In this document: positions 1-10,282 of the stretch, in pieces | How the letters are laid out: each line of letters starts with the position of its first letter | Numbering within the stretch: position 1 is the first letter of the stretch | Notes under the pieces: generated by a model | Told to the model about the DNA's origin: nothing | Databases searched by the model: none | Seen by the model: only the letters and a program-made list of their open reading frames with translations | Source: Lasiosphaeria ovina | Taxonomy: Eukaryota; Ascomycota; Sordariomycetes; Sordariales; Lasiosphaeriaceae | Direction: 5' to 3' | DNA: 64,000 nt | Assembly: GCA_033439765.1 (NCBI GenBank) | Contig: JAULSN010000002.1 | Location: forward strand, 6,820,001 to 6,884,000 | Made by a program: the position numbers and the translations under genes

Positions 1-269
1 TGCGCGTTGGCAGCCGCCGTGTCTGTCACCACTCAAAATATTTCATTTGTTGCGGGACTCGGTAAAGAATTTGGAAATGACATTGTACAATACATCTATG
101 TTGGGTAAAATTGATGGGAGAAGATTCCTCCGATAGCTGGCTTGGATCTCTCACCCTGGCGGCGAGTCCTAATTTGTATATTATTTCTTACGATAATTAA
201 GTTTCCGGAGTCAGCACCTTTCTGGTGAACCATTACTGCAATGGAACTCTGTGACTGGCTCAAGACGAC

Positions 270-730
270 CTTTCCTTTGGTCGGCTTGATTGAAGCAACC
301 GTACGGAGCTGCGTAATCGGCAATGTGTGAGAGGGCTTCCTGATAGTCGGGTCGGTCGACTGGGTGGCATGGCGGTCCTGGTCGGAAGAGGCGGATTTTG
401 GTTGGTGTTTTTGCCTGCCTAGTTATGGCAGGTTAAAGGCATCGTGACGACAGGCTCGCTAGGTAAGGAAAGAAGCTCTGGCGTTGATGACTAGCCAGTG
501 GAGAAGGACTGGCCTCTCCAACTGAGCTGGATTGTCGGCTTCGGTCGCGCGGACCGGCGGCTGAAGCTGATGGTCTTGATTTAGGTCTTGAACCGGACTG
601 ACAAACGCCCTGGGCCGGAAAAGACAGGTCGGTTTGACAAGCGCTCGACCTAGAAGGGATAAGGTCTGGTGATTAAATTCAGGTCTCTGGAACAGCTTAA
701 CAAGCGCTCTAGCTAGAAAAGGAAGACTGG
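270..730. repeat. Degenerate dispersed repeat, copy 1
   Basis: This stretch shares ordered short blocks with 2470-2830: a block around GCTTGATTGAAGC followed by a related GTACGGAG/GTGCGGAC segment, then a block beginning CATCGTGACG, then GGCTCGCTAGGTAAGG, then a CTGGTGTTGAGGACT-like block. No long open frame with recognisable domains is present. Both copies look like decayed fragments of one mobile element. The element class cannot be named from what remains. The boundaries are approximate. Confidence 0.55.
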
Positions 731-2354
731 CATCTGGTGATATATGTCGAACCTGGCGATTAGGGTCGAATATCCCCATCTGAGCCGCTGGCCGTGCACA
801 TCCGCAGGCATTAGTATATGCATTAACTCTTACAATGAAGTCGCGGCGCAAAAGTTAGTTAAAAAAAAGGTGCCACGCGTGCAACTCCATGCAAGAGCTG
901 ATCTGAATACCGGTATGGTCTACATTGTGGATGTGGCGAAACAACTGGTTGCAAGAGCCGAAAAAGACATTGTAGGCTCGGCATATGCAGGGCAGGCAGG
1001 TAGAACCCTGGACTGCTAATTAGATTTACGTCGTCGATGACAAACAGACTTGAATAGGACGTATTTGACTAACAGTGAAAAGGCACCACAACACAAGAAC
1101 CACAAAAGAAACACAACACTTAGCCTCGCCTGCGGCTCGCATTACAGAGTACAGATACAGGAATCCATGGCCGGCTAGTTAATATAACAAAGACAAAGGC
1201 ACTACTGCGTTCACTAGTCTAGCGTTCTCAATTAGTGATAAAAAGACGTGAACCTTGCTAAATAATGGCTAGATTAGAGAAGGCGAGGAGCGATGCCGGC
1301 CGTTTGATCAAAGGAGAGCGGGCTGCTCACCTTATATGACGTGGGCAGGCCAAGAACAAATGGGAAAAAAGTGCACGAGATTAAATTGGTTAAGCGTATT
1401 TGTCATATGGTCTGCTCAAAAGGCTCTGCTCAAGGAGGGACTTCCACATGGTTAAGGGTATAAACAAGCCCCTTATTACCCAGTCCTTGAACCCGTGACT
1501 AATAGGACTGTCAGGGAGGGACTGCCGCCGGCAGGGCAGGAAGGTCTGAGCGAGAAAATGCACTTGGCCGCATCTTCATCTTCCAGGCTGAAAAAGAATT
1601 CGCGCAGCTCTCCTCTCAGAGACTGAGAAGTCTGTAGCCTTGCCGTTGGAAACCTTGCGGCCGCACGCGAATGAGGGACCCTTCTGGTCACGTGGTTGAC
1701 GAACTAGCTGCAGGAGAGGCTCCTGGGTAAGGTAGTCAGTTTACGCAGGGCAGTCTGATTGATGAGCAGTCACACGGCTGTCAACAATTACGTTGGACGG
1801 CAGTCCGAGTGAGGGCACTCCGACTGTTCGAACTTGATAGGGCAGTCGGAAACAACAGCCGTATTGATAGGACTGTCAACGGCTGCACCGATAACTGGGC
1901 TCCTGTCAACAACTGTGTTGACAGGTCGCCATGGAAAAGTGAAGGCGTCTAGATGCCTAGGAAAGTTCCTCTCTATATGCCGGCTCTCAAAAAGAAGTAA
2001 TTAGCCACGTCCTCGTGGCTGTATCGGGCCGTCGACCTAGTCATACAGACCGGTCGGCTCGAGCCCCAGATCTGGTTCAAGTCTTGGACCTGATGTGGCG
2101 ATGGGGGTATTTCCGGGAGGCAACACCTACAGGCATTTTCGATAGACTAACCGCCCGCGCAAGCTCGGTGGTGGGAAAAGAGCGTGTTCCTGCTTGGGTA
2201 TGAACGGCTCGCTCGGTCGCTTGACAGGGATGGAGATCTCCGGCATGGCCGAAACTGCACTGGCATTTGATAGGCCCGATTGTAATATTGGAGACTCGGC
2301 CAGTGAGTTGTAGGTTCCGCGTTTGCGGGTTATCTTGGGGCTTTCCATACACTT

Positions 2355-2830
2355 TGTTTAGTCTCTGAACCGACTTCTTTCATATATGGAGTTTCTACTT
2401 CACACCCTCTCGGTAGAGAAGGTCGCCCACTTAACCCCGAGACTCTTCTTGGGCGAGCGGGAGCTGAAACAATCCCTCGGTCTGCTTGATTGAAGCGACG
2501 GTGCGGACCGGTGTAAGTGACAGTGTTTAGATGGACTTGGCAGTCGGCTCGGTCGGCACGGTCGCTTTATTTTGTGCAGCCCAGAGGCCTCCGTTATAGC
2601 GGAGCCGGTGAGCCGGGCTTCGACTTGGTGTTGCTACTCGTTTATGGATGACTGGTACGGCAAGCGAGGTCATCGTGACGGTCGGCTCGCTAGGTAAGGT
2701 GGGGAGTTCTGGTGTTGAGGACTGGAGCTGAGTTGTCGGATTCGATCGCCTGGAAGCGATTAATAAGCCTGGTGACGTATTTAAATCACGCCGGTTTGAC
2801 AGGTGCCCCGACTGGGAGTAAAAATGGAAT
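2355..2830. repeat. Degenerate dispersed repeat, copy 2
   Basis: The right part (2470-2830) matches 270-730, and the left part (2360-2480) matches 41380-41490 upstream of the GH12 gene. Shared blocks with the latter include CGACTTCTTTCAT/CAACTTCTTTCAT, TGGAGTTTCT, CTTCACACCCT, TCGGTA and CGAGCGGGAG(C/T)TGAA, in the same order and orientation. It therefore joins two otherwise separate repeat fragments and shows that they belong to one element family. Class unknown. Confidence 0.6.
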
Positions 2831-5488
2831 CGAAAAGAACCTTGCAATTTGGGTAGGTAATAAAAAGAAGAGAAAAAAAATATTATCAAGTTAATCACCG
2901 GAATAATGGCTCTGTCTGGTTCGAAGTGAATCTAACCAGATTCACTTGGATGGAGACTCCCGCCCCTTGGAAAGCCAATCATTACAATTAGCGAACTCAA
3001 GATTAGCTTTAAACCGAGCCCGCTGGTCCGGCGTCCAGGCTCAACTGGGCACCCCCGTGTCCCAATCTTACCTGAAAAACCATCACCCCAGACGAGGAAT
3101 CGATCAAGGAACCTACGCAACCCGTGCTGCAATATTTGGGACTAGACGCATTGAGCAGATGCACTACAGAACCGGCTACTCTACCGGCTTTCAGTCATGG
3201 CTTGTTACAGTACAGGCTTGTAAAACTGCCTTATACGTGCGCACATACCCCCCGCGCACGCCACGTGACCACGCCGCCCAAGCACGACCACAGCCCTGTA
3301 TTCCGAAAAGTCAGGCGGACAAAGAGGAAGGCGTAGGCATCCCACTTCACAGAGCAAGTAGGCTCCATTACGATAGGGAGTACCTGATAATCCTGATCGC
3401 GATCGCAATATCATGGGGCTGCATCTGTGATACGGGCGAGCCGCCGACGTAGATGAATGTCAATTTCTCGAGTTTCATTACCTTTCGTTTCCTAATTAGG
3501 TACTTAGCCCACTGCGTCTTTCGCATGGTGTTCAAACGTCGCGATCACAGGCCAGCCAAGTCTTTTATATGACATCCATCGCATTCAACCACCCCACATC
3601 CCCTACCAAAAGACTGTCTCTGCAAAACGGTGCTACAATACCATCTCCATTCTGAGGGTAGGTATGGGGTGCTCGTAGATTAGCGGCGCAAGCAAACGTG
3701 CTCCATAGTTTACCTCTGGCATCTTTGTCGCTAAGCGTTTGTCAAGACCGAGACATGCATGCGACGCCTCATAAAGGAGACAGATGCGAAAGGTTTTTTC
3801 GCGTGCCATTCTAGCCTACGTAAGTCCTGGAGTTTGGGGCGCCGAGTACGAGAATAGAAAGACTCCGTCCGGGACTGGAATCCCCATCAAAATCAATAGT
3901 GAGACCTAATTGTGCAACATCCAGAGTGCGTCATCCACTGCTACAACTCGGGTGTCACAAGACTTTGTCCGCTATTATCTTCGTGGTCCGCAGTAAAATG
4001 CGTCATTGTGCTGAATGCCCCACGAAAAAACGTGATCACTGCCTGGCCTTCCCAGGCCTTTGATCTACTTTAGTGAACTCTAGGCACGGTACCAATCGCT
4101 TTGATCCTTAAATTCTCATTAATCATACCCGAAAACTGTTATGCCAGTGCTGGTATCTCCTCTAGGCAGTTCCTCAGCGTGAACTTGTCTCCCACGCGAC
4201 AGCAGTCCTTCCGCCACGCAAGTACCCCAAAAGTGCATCCATATTGTATCTAGTGTCTGCTAGCAAATCCCCGAAACGGCCACCGGTCAGTGGAAGTTGG
4301 CAACTTCGCGAATGTTCAGAAACAGGCGAAGATACTTGCCTTTGTGAGCTAGCTGAAACTTGCTCTCCATCTCCGCGGCCTTCTTGTCCTCTCGGGCTTT
4401 GGAAAGAACTTCCTTTATTTAGCAAGACTAAAGGCTCTGTAGGATGTGTTGGAGGCGTTCAATGAGCTGCTTGGGTGGCACTCTGTTTGACGAGGCTGCG
4501 GCCCTCTGCTACGATGGGAATTGCTTCGTATCTTTCGAACCGTAGTCTTTTAGACTGTAACACTGCCGTGTCGAGATCCCAAACTTTGCGTCTAATTAGG
4601 CGTGAGCCATAGCTGGTCCATCTTTTCTTTTGGACTCATGTCATAATAGGTGAAACTTGGATCGGGTGGCGCTGGTCAATGTAAGTAAGCCCAAGCTACA
4701 CTTTACAAAGAGCGATACGAGTTGGTCGGGGATATATATACATATTTGAGCTGTCCAGGTGCCTTATTGGTCTGTCTAAATGCTTCATTAAGCTTTCTAA
4801 ATGCCTAGTAGGAAGTCTCTAAGGTTTGGGAAGAGTGAGTAGTATGTAAATTATCGAGTAGTATCTTGACTCATTATTTCCTCTGCCTCTCGTTGTTAGA
4901 CCGTGGAGTAATTCTGATAGTGAAGAGTTAGAAAGCATCCGTCCGTCGAGTGGGCGAGTGAAGAATATCGGCAAATGCGTAATGAGGTAGGCTTGCAACG
5001 TATGTCGGTGCCAGTGTCAGCGCAGGCAACGCACGCGAGATGTGATGAAGAAGGGCGGCTCCTAGAACCCGAGAGAGCCAGCGTTGTAGATAGAAAGCAT
5101 CAAGACTCGCCTACCTACAGCTCGGCTCTGGTCTGGCTTTGTTAATTTTGTGTTTCAGTGTCTTTTCACTGCTTCACTAGTAACGGTCTTGTCACCACGC
5201 ACATGCCACCCAACAAGTCAGACAATCCAGCATAGCGTGCGTTAGAATGCTCGACGAAAATGGTCTTTGCTTTGGGGGAAGGGGGAAGTGGCTAGTCCAC
5301 TCCCTTTCCTAGTCAAGCCAGTCGCCTTCCCCCAAAAAGGTGGGGGAGAGCAACAGCCGACCTGGCAGGTAGGTAACTAAAGTACTGAGATTGCCCGTGT
5401 AAAGCCAAGGGTATCAATGTTTGACGCCGATCCTCCTTATCCCGATGATAGAAAGAGATACCCGGGGCACACTCGCTCCGGGCACTCG

Positions 5489-5530
5489 AAAAGAAAAAGA
5501 AAAAGAAAAAGAAAAGGAAAAAGAAAAAGC
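5489..5530 (+). repeat. (GAAAAA)n purine microsatellite
   Basis: About six consecutive six-base AAAAAG/GAAAAA units are read here, with one interruption (AAAAGG). It lies downstream of the CxxC gene at 5713-6860, on the opposite side of its stop codon. A short frame through it encodes a Lys-Glu run and is treated as a by-product. Confidence 0.8.
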
Positions 5531-5712
5531 CCCGCCGGCAATGCTTGCCATTCCGTGTTATTTGCGCAGGTTCTCAAAGCCCGCATCTCTCAAATTCGGA
5601 GGCGTTGCAACAGTCCCAGCGCTTTCCATTGTCCTCGGCCTCTTCTCCCTTGCCGTAGGGTCCCTGCTGGCTGTACTTGTAGTTGATGACAAGGGAGCCT
5701 AACGAAGGTGTG

Positions 5713-6860
5713 TTAGCATGAGTTTGTGATTAGCTTGGCGATGGATAACCCTCGAAAGAAAGGATAGTCACGTGGTTGCCCTTCTGTCGATGACGAGGCA
5801 GGGATTGTTAGGTGGGAGGTGGGAGGCTCGTAACAGTGAGGTAGGGATTGTCAAAGGGAATGTAGGATAGGGAACGTTCTCTCTACTTACCGCTGTGCCC
5901 CAGGGCTTTAGCCTTCATCATCTCCTTGGCTGCTCTGTCCTTGGCGGCCTGGTTCTCCTTCTCCTTCTTCTCCTTGTGGAGATTCTCAAGCCGAGCATCC
6001 TCTTCCCTCGCTCGCTCGAATGGAGCGTTGGGGTTCGGCTTTGACCTGGGAGAGAGCGATGCTAGCTCCTCCCGGCTGTGGATCCGGGTGGGGAAGTCCT
6101 TGAACTCATTGCTGGTGGGATCCCATGCGCCAATGTCCCGGAAGTGTCCGAAACGACTTGTTTGATCCTTAGTGGGAACAGAGCGGGATTGGACATATCG
6201 GGTGGTATGTCTGGCAAATATTTGCTCCGCTCCGAGGCAGTTCTGAACAACATCGTCCAGGCACATGGTTGCAATTTGCTCGGGAAGTAGGCGAACGAGC
6301 TCGAGATACGACGGGTTCTTTTCAACGCAGGGGATAGAAGAGCCTAGGCCCACGTTTTCGCAATTAGCCAGCCCGCACTTCTGGCACTTGTTCGAGAAAA
6401 GGCGTGCGGCCTTCACAGTCAGCTTGTCCAGATGTGAAGGCTGGCGTACAGCCGGTACAGAGGCCGGGGGAGCGGTCGAGGCTGGGCTTGCGGCGAGATT
6501 GCGTGAATCCGGAGCCGAGACGTCAAATCCAGCAGTCAGCTTTGGCGGGGCGGAACTGTCGGTGGGGGGCATGAAGGAAGCATTGTCAACGCTAGCGGTG
6601 CCTGAAGCCTGCTTTGGGGTGGCGTTTTGCCCTGTGCTGTGCTGGGTTGTCGACGCTCCCTCGCCAATGGTAGCGGCCGACTTCGCCATTCTTCGAGTCG
6701 GAGTCGGTGAGGGAGGCTCATGACGGTCACGATATGATCGTGGCTGCATGTCTGAGCGGGGCGAATCTGATTTGCCTGAGCCCGATCGCCGGTGGCGGAT
6801 GTGGGCGGAGTTCTTGTCCTGGGCAGGGGTCGAGTCGGGGTGGTTGATTTTGCGGTCCAT
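5713..6860 (-). CDS. Uncharacterised CxxC protein with charged C-terminus
   Basis: Starting at the ATG at 6860, the unspliced frame runs 325 residues to a stop at 5883. That stop lies inside a perfect splice donor (GTAAGT at 5890-5885, just after an AGCG). Splicing 5890-5784, with a CTAAC branch site and a CGACAG acceptor, gives exon 2 at 5783-5713 and a product of 346 residues; this model is preferred. The first ~150 residues are Ser/Thr/Pro-rich and look disordered. A compact segment near residues 150-210 has a C-x2-C-G motif with two further Cys, then alternating hydrophobics (ELVRLLPEQIATMCLDDVVQ). The end is rich in Lys/Glu/Arg and probably helical. No known family is recognised. A decayed relative lies at 25041-25400, so this belongs to a small, partly dispersed family. 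Function unknown. Confidence 0.65.
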
Positions 6861-7835
6861 CTTTACCACAATCGTCGGTAAATTGCGAGTGGTCAATGAG
6901 AAGGCTAGTTAGCTAGTTAGCTAGCCTGCATTACATGAGATATAAGAACGCGAAAACCAAGCCTGCTATCAAAGAGGGAGCTGGAAGCTGTGCAGAGTGG
7001 AAGCTGTGCAGAGTGGAAGCTGTGGAGAGGCTATCAGGGTGGGGGATTTTGGGCTCAGTGACTGAGGAGGGCAGCGATGGTGACAACGAAGAATGCGAAA
7101 AGGAGTGGCAGGCGACGAGGAGGGCGAGAGGTAGGGGCTGATCATGAAGGACACGAAAAGAACTAGATTTGGTGGGGAGGAGGGAGAGCAGTGTATCTGG
7201 ATGTCGCGATCGCTTGAGCAGCGTCGATGTAGGAAGATGGTGGAAGTGAAAAGGTAAGTGGTTGAAGGGAAAAGGTAAGTGGTGGAAGGGAAAAGTAAGT
7301 GCGGCGACCGGGCTGGTAGAAATACCTAGACCTAAGGCAGACAGACCTAAGGTAGGCGCCTGACAACCTGTTGGTATGGCCCGTGCACGACTGTTGCGGC
7401 TCGCCGAGGGGTTACGGGGAGCCCTCGGAAACGAGGAAAGTGAAATAACGGAAGCATACCTAGACGACCAAGAAGAAAATGGAAATTGTGGCGATCGCGT
7501 CGATGGAGATACGTCAAGGCTCAAGAGTGGCAGCCTATTAGGCTTGCTACGTTTGTGGTTGGGGAGAAAGAGAGGAAGGGGACTGCGGACGTAAAAAGTA
7601 GAGGAAGTGGAAGAGTGACGAAAAAAGAGGAAATCGATCGGCGACGAAGAAGGAAGAGGAAGAGGGGAGAGGGGAGAAAGCAGCGGGCGCTAGAAAGTCG
7701 TGAGGTACTTATCTACCTTAGGTGCCTTAGGCAGACCGCAAATTATTTACCGTGCGAACATCGAGGTCCCCGTACTAGTATCGAGTGAGACGATAGTGAG
7801 GTGAGGGTAAAGTGAAAATAAGTGAGATATCCAAA
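6861..7835. other. Intergenic: upstream region of the CxxC gene
   Basis: No gene is supported. The plus strand is purine-rich (repeated GGAAGTG, GGAAAAG and AGGTAAGTGG words near 7230-7300), which leaves a long low-complexity Ser/Pro/Phe frame on the minus strand at 7524-6931. That frame has no domain and is treated as a composition artefact. The purine-rich tract may be part of the promoter or 5' UTR of the gene at 5713-6860. Confidence 0.4.
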
Positions 7836-7837
7836 AC

Positions 7838-9550
7838 CACCAAGACCATCCACATTCAACGACTCGAGCCACAACATCAACAGCAACAACAACAACGCCA
7901 TTTTATCGCCGCGCAAGTAGGTGCTCAGCTACATTTTCAATCTACAAGACTAACTAGATTGAAATGCGGAAGCGGTTTCCCGGTATCGACTTTACGGCCA
8001 GACAACTCCGGAACCTTCGCTTTAACTTGAAGCAGGACAGTCTCGCCGGTCACCTTCCTTTCCAAGCCACAACAAAGCTGCTGGATGACAAAGGAATATA
8101 TTATAAAGTCCTTTGGTTAGATGATGATGAAAAGAAGCCAGAGGGCTTATTTTGGTCCAACTTATGGTACGAAGAGACTAGGAAGCTGTATCCCTAAGTA
8201 TAGATGTATGACAACACATATAAGACGAATAATAAGAAGGTTTCGACTGGCTAATAGACCGAGTTAATACGCATCGCGAGAGAATTGGAGCGAGTAATAA
8301 ACCGGTCGTAACTTTGACTGACTTTGATACCGCGATAAGGAATGCGGTGGCGCATGTTTACCCTGATGCAGATCCTCAAATCTAACCTCAAGCGTGAATA
8401 GCTGGGTAAATAATGGATTGGTGATGTTGCCCGCGATGCTACAAGGAAGGCGATGAAAAAGATTACTGACTAATACAGGATCATGCTCGGTGCCGTGCCA
8501 ACGTGGTAAAAGCCGTCCCCGCCCCCCCTGCAGCCCTGCACCGGCCTGTTCAGTATACAGTACGGCATGCCGTTGCAGTCATGAACTTTTTGAACGATAT
8601 ATGGATGGCCGGCCCCGCATCCAACAGGGTATAGAAGGTAAATTGGTGCTCAAAAAGTTGGATTTTCACCTATACTAGTGGTTGGAGAGGTCCATACGTG
8701 ATGAGGACCAGTATATGAGGTTCCACGAATTCGACCGTGTTACTCGCCCACGGGGCAGGCCGCGAGGATCGATCGCATTCGCCCCGGACCCCCGGGCTCC
8801 CCGCTCCACGGCTCCATTGTCAACAGAGCCGTTGACAACGGTACCGACACAGACCCCGACAGCCACATCAACTAGCCGGGCAAGCGGATTGAATCCTTCC
8901 ATTCGCCGGCAACCCTTATAGTGGGAGGGTGTAAGCTTGGAGCAGGAAGACAACAGAGACCAGTTCCTTACACGAGGATAGAGGACTGTGGATAACCTCG
9001 CAGTCCCGGCAGAGGCTCCTCGCGGCGGTCGCGGCGGAACCCGGGCAACGCAGGGAGGACCTGGCAGCCGGGGCGGCCGTGTTACCAGGGCATCATCATC
9101 ACGGGCTTCATCTGGTGCGCAGGCTTCGACGCCCACGGCGCTCAGGGCTCGAGGAGACATTACAAAGGCGTCAGCACACGGCACAGGGACCCGTCGAAGT
9201 ACCCAGGCTCTGGCGAGGGCATTTGAAGCCCAAGAAAGCAGTGATCTCGGCGATGCATAGGCAGGACAGGTTTTTATTGCATTTTTGGCCATGTTACGTA
9301 ATCAACAACAGCGACTACGGCTTCGGCTTTTATTGCAGAAATGAACGAATTGGCCTGCAGCCTGCGCGGCCTGCCCTGCATGTGAATAGTGTTAAATGTA
9401 GCGTAATTGTGGTGCGACCGTACATGTGGCCAATTGATCTAAAACTGGGATGCGCTGGCTTTGTCCCAGGAAAAGTTTATTTTTTAAGGTAAAAAGTGGT
9501 TTTTTCCTGGGCGCGGCCCAAGCGTCTTTGTACCTACAGTCCGGACGAGG
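7838..9550 (+). mobile_element. Decayed Mutator-like (MULE) transposon
   Basis: This block carries remnants of a MULE transposase (separate entry) plus flanks that are shared, inverted, with an internally deleted copy at 18590-18960. The left shared block is 7838-7958, with a run of CAACAA and the phrase HFIAAQVGAQLHFQST in translation. The right shared block is about 9180-9345, including ACAGGTTTTTATTGCAT. The region 9480-9545 (TTTTTTCCTGGGC then GTACCTACAGTCC) also resembles 19085-19155 beside the inverted copy. Exact ends and terminal inverted repeats could not be fixed by eye. It is non-autonomous in its present state. Confidence 0.7.
7964..8475 (+). pseudogene. MULE transposase pseudogene
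   Basis: The first part reads as an open frame (7964-8197) ending in a stretch typical of MULE transposases: LLDDKGIYYKVLWLDDDE, then EGLFWSNLWYEETRKLYP. Immediately after two stop codons the same frame continues with YDNTYKTN, which corresponds to the conserved segment around the first catalytic Asp. After a loss of intervening sequence, near 8315-8370, comes VVTLTDFDTAIRNAV followed by YPDAD, corresponding to the second catalytic Asp region. Further stop codons follow. A Gly/Arg/Ser-rich tail (about 8990-9260) probably encoded the transposase C-terminus. The gene is clearly non-functional; stops and the internal loss are all visible. Confidence 0.8.
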
Positions 9551-9998
9551 GGAGCAGATTACGCGGGTTTGCAGCCTCAAATCGTAACCAGAGCCCGTTA
9601 GCCGAAGCCGAAGAAGATTTGTTCATGTGGTGTAATGATACGATACGCTGAAGTCTAAAAATGTGTAACACCTTACCAGAGTCCGCTTGTTCGATTCACA
9701 CTGAGGTCCAAATGTGGTCACATCATCATACCCCCAGAGTCACTACACCCCCCTCTCCCATTTAACCTCGCAGTCACTGTTGCACGCGCATGAAATTAGC
9801 AACGGGTTAGTGCCATTCCGAGTAATGGCGCAACCGACAGTTGCGGGGACTTATGAACTCATAACGGTTCCAAGATCACTTACCAGAGTACTAGGTATGC
9901 ATCCTGGTTCGAATCCAGGCATGGATAAATCTTCATTCAGCACATCAGCTAATTACGGGCTCACACGAGTGTCGTTTCTTTTTTTTTTTTTTTTTTTT
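9545..9998 (+). repeat. tRNA-like dispersed repeat with T-run end, copy A
   Basis: About 430 bp match the reverse complement of 23637-24070. Two tRNA-like modules are visible. The first has an A-box-like TGTGGTGTAATGATACGATACG and a B-box-like TTGTTCGATTCACAC (9625-9705). The second ends in a perfect T-arm, CCTGGTTCGAATCCAGG (9903-9919). The unit ends at GGGCTCACACGAG followed by 20 consecutive T at 9979-9998. The composition suggests a tRNA-derived, RNA-polymerase-III-type retroelement (SINE-like). No protein is encoded. It abuts the right side of the MULE remnant. Confidence 0.6.
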
Positions 9999-10282
9999 GA
10001 TTCCTTGCCGAATCAAGGAAATCTCCCTTCCGTTTTTCTTTCTTTTTTGCATACTTCGCTCATGGCATTCATTCATCATTATCATGTCCAAACCCCCCCA
10101 AAAAAGTAGATAGGCAGTCAACTGTAAGCAAGCAGGTACACATACACTCGCATATATTTTGAACATGTTCACATTTCGACGCGTTGATCTGGAAAGCTAA
10201 CCAACTCTTGTGCACAAAAGTTCATCAATCACCACGCCCTGCGCGTTAGTGCTAGTTCGTGCGGCACACCAAGGGCAGACAC
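9999..10282. other. Intergenic: between repeat and regulator gene
   Basis: No gene is seen. The stretch contains the 3' flank of the Zn2Cys6 regulator gene, which ends at 10283 on the minus strand. There is no clear repeat beyond the T-run at its left edge. Confidence 0.4.

Larger units (their letters stand above)
1..5712. other. Gene-poor, repeat-derived left flank
   Basis: Apart from the two degenerate repeat copies annotated separately, no convincing gene is seen. The open frames here are short and lack domains, a signal peptide or a splice pattern. 1730-1930 is rich in scrambled copies of short words such as GGCAGTC, GACTGTCAAC and TGTTGACAGG, as expected of old repeat debris. 3440-5400 is lower in GC and featureless. 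5489-5530 holds a short purine microsatellite. Confidence 0.5.

Noticed and set aside
6931..7524. 197-codon minus-strand frame upstream of the CxxC gene
   Set aside because: Repetitive Pro/Phe/His-rich translation of a purine-rich tract on the opposite strand, no domain or intron signal.
9880..9930. tRNA gene on the plus strand
   Set aside because: The T-arm CCTGGTTCGAATCCAGG is intact but no matching acceptor, D- or anticodon arms fold upstream; better explained by the dispersed tRNA-like repeat.
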